DNA of 64,000 nt from Mya arenaria. Lineage: Eukaryota; Mollusca; Bivalvia; Myida; Myidae. The position numbers and the translations under genes are program-made. The DNA lies in assembly GCF_026914265.1 (NCBI RefSeq), contig NC_069124.1, positions 19,199,648-19,263,647 of the forward strand, in the 5' to 3' direction. The notes under the pieces were generated by a model, which ran no database searches, was not told the origin of the DNA, and saw only the letters and a list, made by a program, of their open reading frames with translations. Positions within the stretch are counted from its first letter, which is position 1; the number at the start of each line of letters is the position of its first letter. This document shows positions 50,965 through 63,479 of the stretch, in pieces.

Positions 50965-51318
50965 TTAAGCTGCGCTCTCATAGATTGAACGTTTTGACAA
51001 CTTTTTTGATTTTTTTTTTTGTCTTGGAACGAGCGATTTTTTGCGAAAATCCAATGGAAACCAGTTATATTAGACTGCTGACAAAACATTAGATCGCAGA
51101 TTTTATATTTAAGTTCAAAAATTGATGTTTTATGCATTTTTCTTTAACAAGCCAAAAAAACATTATTTTTCGAACGGAAATATGGAAACCTACGATCTGA
51201 TTATTTGTAAGCAATCTTATATTATTGGTTTGCAGATATTTACGCAAAATTTTGCTCTTGAAAAGACAAAAGAAAAAAAAGTTGTAAAAATGGTATATCT
51301 GTGAGAGTGCAGCTTTAA
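50965..51318. mobile_element. TTAA-flanked MITE, family 1 (in copy A only)
   Basis: Ends TTAAGCTGCGCTCTCATAGA and GTGAGAGTGCAGCTTTAA; internal TTGTCTTGGAACGAGCGAT and AGACTGCTGACAAAACATTAG match 59060-59422. The corresponding site in copy B (near 54855) reads straight through, so this insertion post-dates the duplication. Confidence 0.8.
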
Positions 51319-51439
51319 TACACGTTGAAGCGTGAGGTAGATACCCAGGACGAGTGCAAACTTTGTGATCTACAAATTCAGATGTATACGGGAGCTGATT
51401 TCTGCCATTTCGTAGTTTCGTTGCTACGACAATACGAAA

Positions 51440-52360
51440 AAAACATCGAATGGCGGGGCATAGGCGACATTATACGCCATGTGTCGGATGAAAGTAAGAT
51501 AATACGCTAAATGGCGGGACGAAAATACGACAATACGCTATGTGGCTGGATGAAAGTACGACAAATACGACATATGGCGGGGTGAAAATACGACAATATG
51601 CCATGTGACGGGGTGAAAGTTCGACAATACGCCATGTTGCGGAGTGAAATACGACAATACGCCGTGTGCCGGTGTGAATTACGACCATGCGCTATGTGGC
51701 GAAGTGAAATACGACAATACGCTTTGTGGCAGAGTGAATTACGACCATACGCTATGTGGTGGAGTGAAGTACGACAATACGCTTTGTGGTGGAGTGAAAT
51801 GCGACAATACGCCGTGTGGCGGGGTGAAAGTTCGACAATACGCCATGTGGCGGAGTGAAATGCGACAATACGCTATGTGGCGGAGTGAACTATGACAATA
51901 CGCCATGTAGCGGGGTGAAATACGACCTAACGCTATGTGGCGGGGTGAAATACGACGATACGCCATGTGTCACAGTGAAATACGACAATACGCTATATGG
52001 CGGGGTGAAAGTACGACAATACGCTATGTGGCGGGGTGAAAGTACGACAATACGCTATGTGGCGGGGTGAAAGTACGACAATACGCCATGTGGCGGGGTG
52101 AAAGTACGACAATACGCCATGTGGCGGGATGAAAGTACGACAATACGCCATGTGGCGGGGTGAAAGTACGACAATACGCCATGTGGCGGGATGAAAGTAC
52201 GACAATACGCCATGTGGCGGGATGAAAGTACGACAATACGATATGTTGCGGGGTGAAACTACAAAAATACGCCAAATGGTGTGGCGAAAATACGACAATA
52301 CACCATATCCCCATTTCGTAATATTTTCCCGCTATTTGGCGTATTTTCGCCCCGCCACAT
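51440..52360 (+). repeat. 30/31-bp minisatellite of copy A
   Basis: About 29 copies of a unit such as GTGAAAGTACGACAATACGC followed by CATGTGGCGGG. The right part (52000-52230) is most uniform. Confidence 0.95.
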
Positions 52361-52721
52361 GTCTTTATTTTACCCTCTCTTCTGGCGTTATTTCGCATTT
52401 AGTCTCGATACTGGCTAATGCAAGATGGTGCCAAAATCGGTGAGCCTATCGGTACACAAGAAAAAGGCCTTTGGTGTTACAATTACGACTAAAATAGTAT
52501 AAAAAATCAGTTAGAAAGTATGACAGTTCAGCAGATAACTGGTTGATCACTTTGCTTGTAAAATCAAATAGGATGTGATGAAATTGATAAATACAATGAT
52601 TTCTTCAGGAATCGGTACTACCTCTTCACAGAAACATAGATTAGCCTAAATTACCTTACGATAGATTTATGATAAGATAGGGCAAGTATGGTGATATTTA
52701 ATGACACAAGAATTGAAAGCC

Positions 52722-53956
52722 TTTTATGTATATATACATTTATTTATAATTGACAAACACCAAGAGAACCACAAGGCTATAACAATGGAAACTGCGGTAA
52801 TCTGTCGTTAAAAGACCCTAGTCCCTAGTGAGGGCCACGCAGTTAAGGACCGAGAGACCGACATTACGTAACAAAAATCACAATCAGAATGCACGTGCAC
52901 CAATATATTCATTGGTAAATGTTGCTTTGGTGTTTACAGGGGGCTTAATCCAGCTTTTGAGTTATACAAAACAGAACATCTGGTTTCGGATTTTTTATCG
53001 GCCAGCCACTACGGTTGATTTCAGACCTGGTCTCTTGTCGTCAATATATGTATCTAATACCCTGTTTCACCCAAACACCCAGTAACAAACGTTTTTGCTT
53101 ATTTTGGCCCCAATTAATTCCCTCTTTTCTTTATTAAATCCTTCTTCTTTTTGTGAAAGTTTACGAACTCTGTTTGACCTGGTGAACCTGGCTAGTTTGA
53201 CAACTAGTCCACCTAAATGGCCGTCAACGAGTCTTGTGACGTTTTTTTTAATATGGCAGACTCGTGACGTCCACAATCCCAGCAAAAAGTAGCAAGCGGT
53301 CCTTGCGCAGAGAATCATCGCGGCCACAATTTTTAAATTATCTCCCTTATAAATTCAAATTTCTACGAAAATATTATTGCCTACTATTAAACACGTATTA
53401 AGTTATGTCAGTATGCCCCAAAAAACATGTTAAGTTATCATAAAACACTTACAAGTGTCGATTGTTTATCAAGTACCCCGATATCGGTAAATCTGGGACA
53501 AATCTGACTGGTTGTGTACATGTATAACGGTATTCGTGACCCATAATATATTAATGTGAAAATAACAACTCTAATGACAAATTTAATCCAGTTCAGATCA
53601 CTGTCGGATAAAAATTGAACAACTTTGTCATTATTATTCAACATCAATGCATATTATTTCATTATTTCATTTCGCCCGTTGTTAAATGGTAGAGTTGTAG
53701 CGTTACAGGGATACATAAGAAATGCCAAAATTATAAAAAAAAGTATCACTGATCACTGATTGTAGCTAGTTTGACAACCCTTTCTATAAAATTATCCAAG
53801 CATAACGAATGTTGTTACGTTGAAAATGTACTTTAAAGCAATCCTAGAAAAATGTTATAATAAATAGGTAAAAACAACACAGTCTTATTTTTGTCATTAA
53901 TTTGATACATTGTTTAGAACCATGTGTGGCAGAATAAGTCAAGGATTGGAATTTTT
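52722..53956. other. Spacer between duplicated segments
   Basis: No gene recognised. Frames around 52828-53085 and 53067-53327 are short, on opposite strands, and lack domain signatures. Confidence 0.4.
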
Positions 53957-54901
53957 GTGTAATTATTAGGGGCTTTATATTGTATATAATTACATGCTTA
54001 AATTGGCAAAATGTCACAAAGAAACTGCACCTATATTAGCAACGGCATGCTAGGGCACTTTTTGTTTTATTTAATGCGTTTATTTTCTTTTATATTTAAA
54101 CTTCTACTATTATTGAATTATCGTGTCTATTTCAAAGTCATTTAACTGTAATTTATAGAGTGTGTGCTAGGAGTATATCAATCATACAAGTACATCATTT
54201 TATTTGTAATTACATAACATGTTCGATTGAATCATTATTATGTCATTAAAATTTGATTTACTTTCATCACGATACATTTTGGGATTTATTTTACGCTATA
54301 TACGGTTTAGTCACAGTGCTAGGTCATAAATAGGGTATATTTGTTTTATTTTAATTGCAAAATATCTACTTTAAGAAACACATCAAGTGTATCGAATAGG
54401 TCGCTTGAGTTTTCATTGCTTTACTTTTTTTTCGAAGTTGTTCAAAATAAACTGTTAAGGGTATATCGCCATTTCCTTAATTATACTTCAAATAAAGGTG
54501 CGAGCAATTTGGACAAAAAACCCGAATTGTAAATAAAAGCTGACAGTGTTTCGATAGTAAATGCAAGACATGCAATATGATAAGCTAATAAAAATGCGCA
54601 CAAGACTCAAAGTTGCATAAATAGTTGAAATCTCCTGGTGTCCTGTTTTAAAAGAAAAAAATGAAATGCGACCTGGGCACTATATATCAGGCACGTCACA
54701 GGAAACTTGTTATTTCTTCCGGTCGTACAACGCGACTTTTACAAACACTAATATAAATATAAGAGAAAAACAATGAACGAAAAGAACACAAGAATCAAAT
54801 CATGTTTACAAAACTGAACGTGTACTTGTGCTAGTTCATGTTATATGTATTTTGAAGCATGAACCAGAGCGATTGCGAGCTTTGTGATCTACAAATACAA
54901 T

Positions 54902-55230
54902 AGGGTTATTAGTATTCCGTTTTGATCCGGGCGGTTGTATTCGACTCGAGTGGATTTTTGCAGATTCGGATTTCACGAGGCGCAAGAAGAGTGAAATCAA
55001 AATCTGCAAAAATCCACGAGAGCTGAATACGACAATCCGGTTTAAAACACAGTACTAATAACCCTTTTATGATATACAGTACTGGTTAAAAGACACATGT
55101 TTTCAAAATAAATGTCATTTTAACGACGCACTATTTTGTTTTATGGCGTCATATTAACACCGCGCAACGATACTTGTTATGACGTGACGTCACACGAGTG
55201 GAATACGGCCGTTTTGCACTGGAGTGGAAT
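54902..55230. mobile_element. Foldback element inserted in copy B
   Basis: 54902-55066 is a palindrome: AGGGTTATTAGTA at the left and TACTAATAACCCT at the right, with CAGATTCGGATTTCAC and GTGAAATCAAAATCTG meeting in the centre. The continuation with TTTTAACGACGCAC, GATACTTGTTATGACG and TGACGTCA is shared with 1795-2079. It splits the otherwise continuous CTACAAATACAA…TATTGGGGCTGATTTC sequence of copy A. Confidence 0.7.
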
Positions 55231-55324
55231 ATAGACTACCGTATTTTGCGATATGTATTGCGTGTGGATTTATTATGGGTATATAATAAAAAAGTGTATT
55301 GGGGCTGATTTCTGCTAGTTTGTA

Positions 55325-56310
55325 TTTTCGCTGCCAAAACACGACCATACGAAAATACCTCCAATGGCGGGGCGAAATACGACAATACGCATTATGGCGG
55401 GGTGAAAGTACGACAATTAGCTAAATGGCGGGGCGAAATACGACAAAATGCCATGTTGCGATCTGGAATACGACAATACGCCATGTGGCGGGATAAAATA
55501 CGACAATATGCCATGTGTCGGGTGAAATACGACAATGCGACATGTTGCGGACTGAAATACGACAATACGCCATGTGGCAGAGTGAAATAGGTCAATACGC
55601 CATGTGGCAGAGTGAAATAGGACAAAACGCCATGTGGCAGAGTGACATAGGACAATACGCCATGTGGCAGAGTGAAATAGGACAATACGCCATGTGGCAG
55701 AGTGAAATAGGACAATACGCCATGTGGCAGAGTGAAATACGACAATACGCCATGTGGCAGAGTGAAATACGACAATACGCCATGTGGCGGGTGAAATACG
55801 ACAATACGCCATGTTGCGGACTGAAATAGGACAATACGCCATGTGGCAGAGTGAAATAGGACAATACGCTATGTGGCAGAGTGAAAAAGGACAATACGCC
55901 ATGTGGCAGAGTGAAAAAGGACAATACGCCATGTGGCAGAGTTAAATAGGACAATACGCCATGTGGCGGGTGAAATACGACAATACGCCATGTGGCAGAG
56001 TGAAATAGGACAATACGCCATGTGGCAGAGTGAAATAGGACAATACGCCATGTGGCGGATGAAATACGAAAATACGCTATGTTGCGGACTGAAATACGAC
56101 AATACGCCATGTGGCAGAGTGAAATAGGACAATACGCCATGTGGCAGAGTGAAATAGGACAATACGCCATGTGGCAGAGTGAAATAGGACAATACGCCAT
56201 GTGGCGGATGAAAATACGAAAATAGGTCAAACGGCGGGGCGACAATACGCCATAATTCCATGTCGCCGTTTTGCATTTTTGCCCCGCCGTTTAGCGTATT
56301 TCCGCCCCTC
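55325..56310 (+). repeat. 30-bp minisatellite of copy B
   Basis: About 31 copies of a unit such as GTGGCAGAGTGAAATAGGAC followed by AATACGCCAT. Related to the copy A array but homogenised to a different variant (GGCAGAG…ATAGGAC instead of GGCGGGG…GTACGAC). Confidence 0.95.
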
Positions 56311-56689
56311 CAGTTATAATTTTACCCTTCTTCGGGTGTAATTTCGCATTGACGTATGTTTACCCCGCTTCTGGCTCATGCAAGGTGGTGCGAAAATCGG
56401 CGAGCCTATCGGTACACAAAGAATTTTGAGGTCAACTTCAAATTACGACGAAAAATAATATCAAGAATTTCATTTAAGTTATGACAGTTCCACAGTTCTG
56501 GTTGAACACATTGCTTGTAAAATCAAATAAGATATGATGAAACTGATAAATACAATTATTTCTTCAGAAATCGGTATAACTACCTCACGGAAACAAAGAT
56601 TAGCCAAAGTCTTCGGACGATAGATCGATGCTCAGATAGGGCCTGTATGCTGATATTTAATGGCACAAGAATTAAAAGCCATATATAGC

Positions 56690-59058
56690 ACAGAAGTTAA
56701 CTACCGTACTCTGCAATATGTTTTTCGTGCAGGTTTATGATATTTGTTTATTCTATAATAAATAAGAAATAATATGTAATTCGGTTGATCTGTATGCCTG
56801 CGTAAAAAGACATCGCACTCGACCTTCTGTCTGGTGCAATGTGCTCATTTCACAAGCAACTTATACAATCATACAGATAAACCGACAAACATATTGTTTC
56901 TTTCGTTTTAAAATAAAAATAACAATATTTACTGTACAAATGCATTTAAAATCCACGAAAAACGTGCTATTTCCTTTGCGTTGCATTAAGGAAGTGGAAA
57001 TGTGCACTAGGCTATCGTGTGATATGGAATCTATGCTGGCATATAACTGCCGTAAGATAGATAACCTGTGAACGTTCGCGAATTGTTTCGTGTTAACCAC
57101 TATATTTTCGCGAGAATTATATATTTATTTTATATCACAGGTAACCTCTCTCTTATTTATTTTTTCAAGCAATAGTAAGAATAATGATGTTGTTTAACGG
57201 AAACTTGTTTACGGCTATCAGTCGAAGAAACTGACAAAACTCAGTATGTTTACAGGCGTGTTCTAAGTTTGTTAGAATTGCTGGAAGTAAAAGTGGTTAC
57301 CCGTGCCGCAATGAAACCGAAAGTAGGGTGTTTTATTGAATTTTACATATATTTTTGACAAATTATTGCAACTTGTGTGAATCAGATATATAAATGAATA
57401 CATGTAATATGTATGGTGTGTACATAATCAAACCAGTGGTTCATTTAAGCCCGCAGAACATGCAGAGGCGGTGGGCGAGGCAAGACATATCGATATTGTG
57501 TAGCTTATTGTGGAGTTGCAGTAATTGAAAAATGGGCACTTTACAAAAAAGACATTCTAGTGTTCCGTGGTATACTTCTTTCGCACATGCCATACCTCCT
57601 TTCATCAGTAGAATGAACATGAACTGGATTGTTGTCCATCGCCGATTTGTTTTCAGCAGAACATGACCGGTGCATGGGCAAAAAGGGTACCATTTCAGTA
57701 GATTTTGCAAAGAAGGTACCGATATGGATACGCACCTTTATAATAACTGGTTAACGTAATAAGATTCGTGTTTGGAGAAAAATATTTGAATGTATAAAAA
57801 CACATTTGAAAGACATAAATTATCGTTAAAATTATCTCTAGTTTTTGCGATATTTTATAACATGTTTCTAAATAGTCTATTTAAGAAAATGATTTATTCA
57901 TAGCATCAAGTATTATTTGTGCTTTGTCTATATATATGCTGATTATAAGTTAAACAAACATTATGTTCTGTTTTTCCCCCTGATAAATCAGTTCCAACTA
58001 TACAGTGTCATATAACAACACGAACAGATTAGGAGGCTTTGTACAATTCATTTTAAAAGATGATTAATGGATTAATAATGTAATCGAAAGTCAAGGAACA
58101 GGCTCCTAGACCAGGCACGTATTGTTGTCTTGTATAATGAAAGAAGAAGCCACAGCCACCCATAAAAACAAAAACACACACACTGTTTACATAGATACGG
58201 GACCTTATGAAATGGCAAACCAGGGGTGGATCAGGAGTATGCGTAACAGAGGGGGTGCAACATTGGGGACCTTTTTAAGAAGTGCACCACATATCTCCGA
58301 ACCAGGTGTGTTCTGGGGAGGGGGAGTGTCGACCCCAAGAATAGTGCATTTTGATGTATTTGTTTTTCTATGGCATATTGAAAGTGAGAGGTCATTTGAA
58401 CATTTATTATTATCATAATATTATTATTTTTATTATTTTTATTTTTCGTTTGGGGGGGGGGCTTGAGGGCGCATCACTACATCCGTTATTGTGTATGACA
58501 GAATATCCTTAGTTGGGGGAATTTTATGTTGTTAATGTCAAAATCGCAATTGAAAGTTCTACTTAAAAACGACTAAGCCTTGTCTTGTACCAGTAAAATA
58601 TTTGTAGTGTTTAACGATACCGTAAGCTTAATTCTTCATGGCCAGAAGTCACTTTTTCGAAAATATTGAGATATTGGTACCTTTGGAATCGTCTTGATAA
58701 GATATATATACTCTCTAAAAAGTCAATCAGAGTTTCACAAAACCGACGGTACTACTATAAGACATTGACTCCTCTCTTTCTCAAAACTAAACGAAGTCAA
58801 CTTACTAAAAGTGACAATCGGAAATGCTTGATATATTTTGACGGTATTATCCAAACAATAAAAAGGAAGGATTTGACATTTGTTGTCTTTAAACTTTTCA
58901 TAATTCAATTTTAGAACGTTTTATTTTTGTATTTTGACAGCTCCTATGAAAGGCGTATTGCCATTTACGTATTTTGATATCTGTCTACACTTGCTGAAAA
59001 TCTGACGGCAGTGTTTTAGGTACAAGTAGTTACATCGTATAACTAATATAATTTCATA
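56690..59058. other. Gene-poor spacer with a possible G-rich MITE
   Basis: No supported gene. 58222-58490 has a CAGGGGTGGATCAGGA left end and a G-tract-rich interior resembling the element at 16252-16446, but its right border is unclear. Minus-strand frames at 57441-57735 lack recognisable domains. Confidence 0.35.
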
Positions 59059-59059
59059 C

Positions 59060-59422
59060 TTAAAGCTGCACTCTTACAGATTGACCGTTAAGACAACTTT
59101 TAAATTTTTCGTCTTGGAATGAGCTAAATGTTCGTAAATGTCTTGAAACCATTGATATAAGACTGCTGACAAAAGATCACTTCGTAGTTTTCATATTTAC
59201 TTTCGGAAATACATGTTTAATGGTCAAAAGCGTTACTAACGCTTTAAGAAAACATAAGTTTTTCGGTATAATAAACATTAAACATGAACAACTGCGATTT
59301 AATCTTTTGTCAGCAGTCTTTTATAAGTGGTTTTCAGACATTTACGCAAAAAATAACAGATTCTAAGACAAAAATATAAAAGAAGTTGTTAAAACGGTCA
59401 ATCTGCGAGATTGCAGCTTTAA
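59060..59422. mobile_element. TTAA-flanked MITE, family 1, well preserved
   Basis: TTAAAGCTGCACTCTTACAG at the left and GCGAGATTGCAGCTTTAA at the right, with ~60-bp imperfect terminal repeats that include TTGTCTTAGAA/TTGTCTTGGAA words. The centre is palindromic (AAAGCGTTACTAACGCTTT). TTAA on both sides points to a piggyBac-like mover. Confidence 0.75.
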
Positions 59423-60117
59423 GTACAAGACATTACATTATGTAATTAATACTATTCTACTCTTAAAGAACTGATGCAGTTGATCAAAGTTGAGGTTCTT
59501 TTTAGAACTTTATAAACGCATAAAGGTATAATGGTTTTAACCACGGTGTTTCCAATTTTAGGATTATAATAAAATCTTAATTATGTTTAACAATGTTCTC
59601 TTAACTCAGCCTTCATACATATTCTCTAATAACAAATTCGTCAATTGAGCAATCGCTTAAATACCATTTATTACATTACAGTATTCATTTACGTTGAGTG
59701 TGGTTGCGTGCAAAAAATGAACAACTTAAGTGTGTAACTCAAATAGAATTGTACATAAAAAATAGAAATAGAAACGGATTTTTGATTAATGAGTTTTATA
59801 CATGTCTTTTGTTTCTAAAAAAGATAGAATTGCAGTTTAAATAATTGTTGCCAAATTTGATCTAAAGTGAAGATTTTTTTGTAAAAAGTTTCAAGGTGTT
59901 TGGATATGAACTGTGCTACTGTGTGAACGATAATTAGAAAGATTTAAATAAGAAAATCACCGGAATGTTAAACGGTACTTAAGGACAAAGTGGAGACAAA
60001 ACTTTATGGGTAAGACAAGCTTGTCTTTGATTTATGGCTTCTGTTACCAGTTTAACCGTGTTTTTGTTTAAAAAATGGCTAAACTTGCAATGCTTTTTAT
60101 GAAAACGGACAATTTGG

Positions 60118-61100
60118 AACGCTTCATTTTAAGACTTTCAAAAGTGGACGAGTTAACAGCTGCGTTTAAAGACTATCAAAAGTGGATCATTTAAACGCTG
60201 CGTTTTAAGACTAATAAAGGTGCATTTTTGGAATGCTGCATTTAAAGACTATAAAATTGGATAGTTATAACCCTTATGACTATCAAAAGTGGACAATATT
60301 AACGCTGCATTTGTGGTCTATCAAAAGTGGACAATTTGAGAGCTGCGTTTTAAGACTCTCAAGTGGACAATTGGAGCGCTGCGTTTTAAAACTATAAAAA
60401 TGGACAGTTGGAGCGCTGCGTTTTAAGACAATCAAAAGTGGACAATTGGAACGCTGCGTTTTAAAACTATAAAAATGGACAGTTGGAGCGCTGCGTTTTA
60501 AGACAATCAAAAGTGGACAATTGGAACGCTGCGTTGAAATACTATCAAAGGTGGACATCTGGAGCGCTGCGTTTTAAGACAATCAATTGTGGATAACTGG
60601 AACGCTGCGTTGAAATACTATCAAAGGTGGATAATTGGAACGCTGCATTTTACGTCTATCAATAGTGCATTATTAAACGCTGTGTTTGAGACTATCAAAG
60701 GTGGACAGTTGGAGCGCTGCGTTTGAAGTCAATCAAAAGTGGACAGTTGGAACGCTGTATTTTACGACTATCAAAAGTGGATAATTTGAACGCTGCGTTT
60801 TAAGACTATCAACAGTTTATACATTGGAACGCTGCATTTTATGTCTATCAAAGGTGGACAATTGAAACGCTGCGTTTGAAGTCGATTAAAAGTGGACAGT
60901 TAGAACGCTGCATTTTGCTTTTCAAAAGGGCATAATTGGAATGCTGTATCAAAAGTGAACAAATGGAACGCTGCAGTTTAAGTCTATCAAAAGCACATAA
61001 TTTCAACGCTGTATTTAAGTCTATCAAAAGTACATAATTCAACGCTGCATTTAAGACTATCAAAATTGGACAATTGGCACACAACGTTTTAGGACTATCT
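60118..61100 (+). repeat. 38-bp minisatellite, ~25 copies
   Basis: The unit is roughly AACGCTGCGTTTTAAGACTA followed by TCAAAAGTGGACAATTGG, with many substitutions and length variants. It is the oldest-looking large array in the window. Confidence 0.9.
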
Positions 61101-61109
61101 GTACATACA

Positions 61110-62180
61110 AGGAATAAGATTTACACATGGTATTGGCATTAGTTATCAAAATATGTTGATAAATTTCACTCACTGCAAAAAATTGACTAACGTTCGTGCG
61201 GCAGTGAATCATTTTCACCCCCTCGAAATGAGTTTCAATCGTTGGGATGCTTAACTTCGAATATATAAAAGGTGTGATGATTATTGAACAGTATGTTAGA
61301 AATTAATCTAGGAGTGGAAATATACTGTAAATTTTATAGCCAAAAAATATTTTTCAATAAAATTAATAAGTAAAACACGTTTTGGTATACAAGTAGCAGA
61401 TTATATGACATCTCCAATAAAAGGAGTGTATGTTTCGATAATATATCTTAATACAATGATACGAAAACTTTAATAAAGATATACAATTTCATTTAATATC
61501 TCTATATATTTGTCTTTATTTCTCAGACAATTCTACGGCTATTCGGATTGCTATGGATCTATGGACATCCACCTTTATACTTTATTGGACGGTTTTGACA
61601 ACCTTATTTGAAAACGGTGAGTCTTTTTTTTTTTATAAAATTTCGTCAAACATTATCTTAGAAAAGTAGTAATAAACTTGTGTCTCACAAGTTCGTTTAA
61701 TATTTCGTTCTATTAATTTGTAAATTAATATGTGATTTGGAAAAAGGCGTATTAGTTTAATTCCAAATAATATTGTTAGTAATGCCACCTGCGGCTGTTT
61801 TATCCTTTTGAACAGCGGCATAATAAAACGGTTTATTATAAATTATATACATATTCCAAATAACGCATTTAATTGTTTTCTTTTCAATGATGAAATCAGA
61901 CATGTATCATTTGCGTGCATGAAATATTATAAATATTGTTAGTGGTCTTAAAAGTGCTCATCTGTGTTTATATCGCACCTATTGAAGACGATTGTTTGTA
62001 TAATTAAACTTCTCTTATTTAATATTTTCTAATTCTCAGTACTAAAATGTTTTTGATTATTAAAGTCTGAAACATAAACGATATTTTAGATATAAAACAT
62101 TTCCTTTGAAAGTGTCCCAGAAGTTCGATTAGATATGGCTTGGTTTTTCATAAAAAGTTTTCATTATTGCAACATCTTAC
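61110..62180. other. Intergenic, no gene seen
   Basis: Very AT-rich; only short chance frames. Confidence 0.4.
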
Positions 62181-62307
62181 CGCTTCCGTGTCCCAGTGGT
62201 TAGGGCGCCCGCCTACGAAGCGTGGGGGGTGAAAGTTCGATCCCCGCTAGGGGCTTACTCTGATGAGGCCGGTTGATGACTCAACAGTAAGCTTGTGTTT
62301 TTTTTTA
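62181..62307 (+). repeat. tRNA-derived SINE
   Basis: A box A-like GTCCCAGTGGTTAGGGCGCC and box B GTTCGATCCCCGC lie at tRNA spacing. They are followed by a short inverted pair (CTTACT … AGTAAG) and a T9 run typical of a pol III stop. Stem pairing is too poor for a genuine tRNA. Confidence 0.55.
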
Positions 62308-62415
62308 CTAAACTTGAAGTTAAATAAATTGCACCGAAGGCGCACGGCATGTTAAATAAGTGACGGGAGAGAACTTGTTCATCAAACAATGTGTATTTAA
62401 GACCAGCATAAAAGC

Positions 62416-62765
62416 TTAAAGCTGCACTCTCACAGATTTACTATTTTGACAATTTCTTTTCTTCATTTTTTGTCTTGGAATTTGCGTTAATATCTGAGAA
62501 CCAGTGATATAAGACTGCTGTCAAAATATCAGATCGCAGTTTTTCATATTGACGTTCGACAATAAATGATTAACGGCTAATTTAAAGCGTTACTAACGCT
62601 GTAAGAAAAATGCGTAAAATGTCAAATTTTGAACATAAATATGAACATTCACGATCTGGTTGTTGTCAGCAGTCTTATTTCACTGGTATCCATTCATTTT
62701 CGCAACAATTGGCAACCAAAATTAAAAAGATGTCGAAACGTTTAAATTGTGAGAGTGTAGCTTTA
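62416..62765. mobile_element. TTAA-flanked MITE, family 1, third copy
   Basis: TTAAAGCTGCACTCTCACAG to GTGAGAGTGTAGCTTTA, with the same central AAAGCGTTACTAACGCT palindrome and AGACTGCTGTCAAAA block. The right TTAA has mutated to TTTA. Confidence 0.75.
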
Positions 62766-63315
62766 TTTTACACGGGTGACACTTAAGTAACGCTTTTCAT
62801 CAAAAAACATAAAATTTAAATTATGTCACAGAGAATGGTATAGTCATCATGAACGAGCGGTTTCATTGTCAGTTTTCTCCTTTTTCTTGACTGAACCGGC
62901 GTGTGCTCCTCCTCATTGTATTTGTTTGTGCAATTTCGGTATCAAAGAGTAAAATAATCATAATATTATAGTGTTTTCATATGTATTTCCGTTAAAAAAA
63001 TGGTTCAAAACCATTAGCGTATTACCTAACGCATGATAATGTTTGATTTTGGTCCAGTTTCAATAATTAAAGGACACAGCCATTTATTTTGACTTGACGA
63101 AGAATAAATCGTCATACACTCAAATTAATGTTAATATTACTCTCGCTTAATAAAATTCTTCTAATATGGCACATAATATAATAACAGATCTGCATAATTA
63201 CGTGTCAAATTACATACGGCAGATAAATTAGATTTAGTATAATCTTCTGCTACAAAGAAACACATCTATATTTGATTTATTTGGAAAGATAAATCACTTA
63301 TGATATTATATCTTG

Positions 63316-63464
63316 TCATTTCTGATGCGTGTTAGAAGATGACCCGTAATAATCATGTTTCATCGCGTCGTGCGTCGAGTTCCTCATGTTACCCAGCTGT
63401 TTGAACCGGAACAAAGACTCTTTGTACCTCCATGCTTTGTTATTGAAGAGCTGATAGATGTCAT
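63316..63464 (-). CDS. Putative terminal exon of an unidentified minus-strand gene
   Basis: On the minus strand, an acceptor-like TATGTTAAG is followed by 2 bases and then DDIYQLFNNKAWRYKESLFR, FKQLGNMRNSTHDAMKHDYY and GSSSNTHQK with a TGA stop (48 residues). The segment is GC-richer than its surroundings and reads as real protein, with charged helix-like spacing. I do not recognise the family. Upstream exons would lie at higher coordinates, beyond the window. Confidence 0.35.
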
Positions 63465-63479
63465 CTTAACATACCATTT

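Larger units (their letters stand above)
50061..52721 (+). repeat. Segmental duplication, copy A
   Basis: Runs from GTGTAATTATTAGGG to AGAATTGAAAGCC and matches 53957-56680 in the same orientation. Shared anchors include CATGCTAGGGCACTT, TATTGAATTATCG, CATCACGATACATTTTGGGA, GGTCATAAA, ATCGAATAGGTCG, GTGATCTACAAAT, and the closing GGTACACAA and AGATAGGGC blocks. Copy A alone contains the TTAA MITE at 50965-51318. Confidence 0.85.
53957..56680 (+). repeat. Segmental duplication, copy B
   Basis: Direct-orientation counterpart of 50061-52721, roughly 3.9 kb further on. It differs by many substitutions, lacks the family 1 MITE and instead has a ~400-bp insertion (54899-55310). Confidence 0.85.

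Noticed and set aside
51470..56276. Many overlapping frames such as MAYCRISP and MWQSEIGQYA repeats up to 217 codons
   Set aside because: The ~30-bp minisatellites lack stops in several frames on both strands; no conserved domain or splice structure.
57441..57735. Two overlapping minus frames (89 and 64 codons)
   Set aside because: Both open in different registers over the same DNA, neither with a recognisable domain; likely chance in a locally less AT-rich patch.
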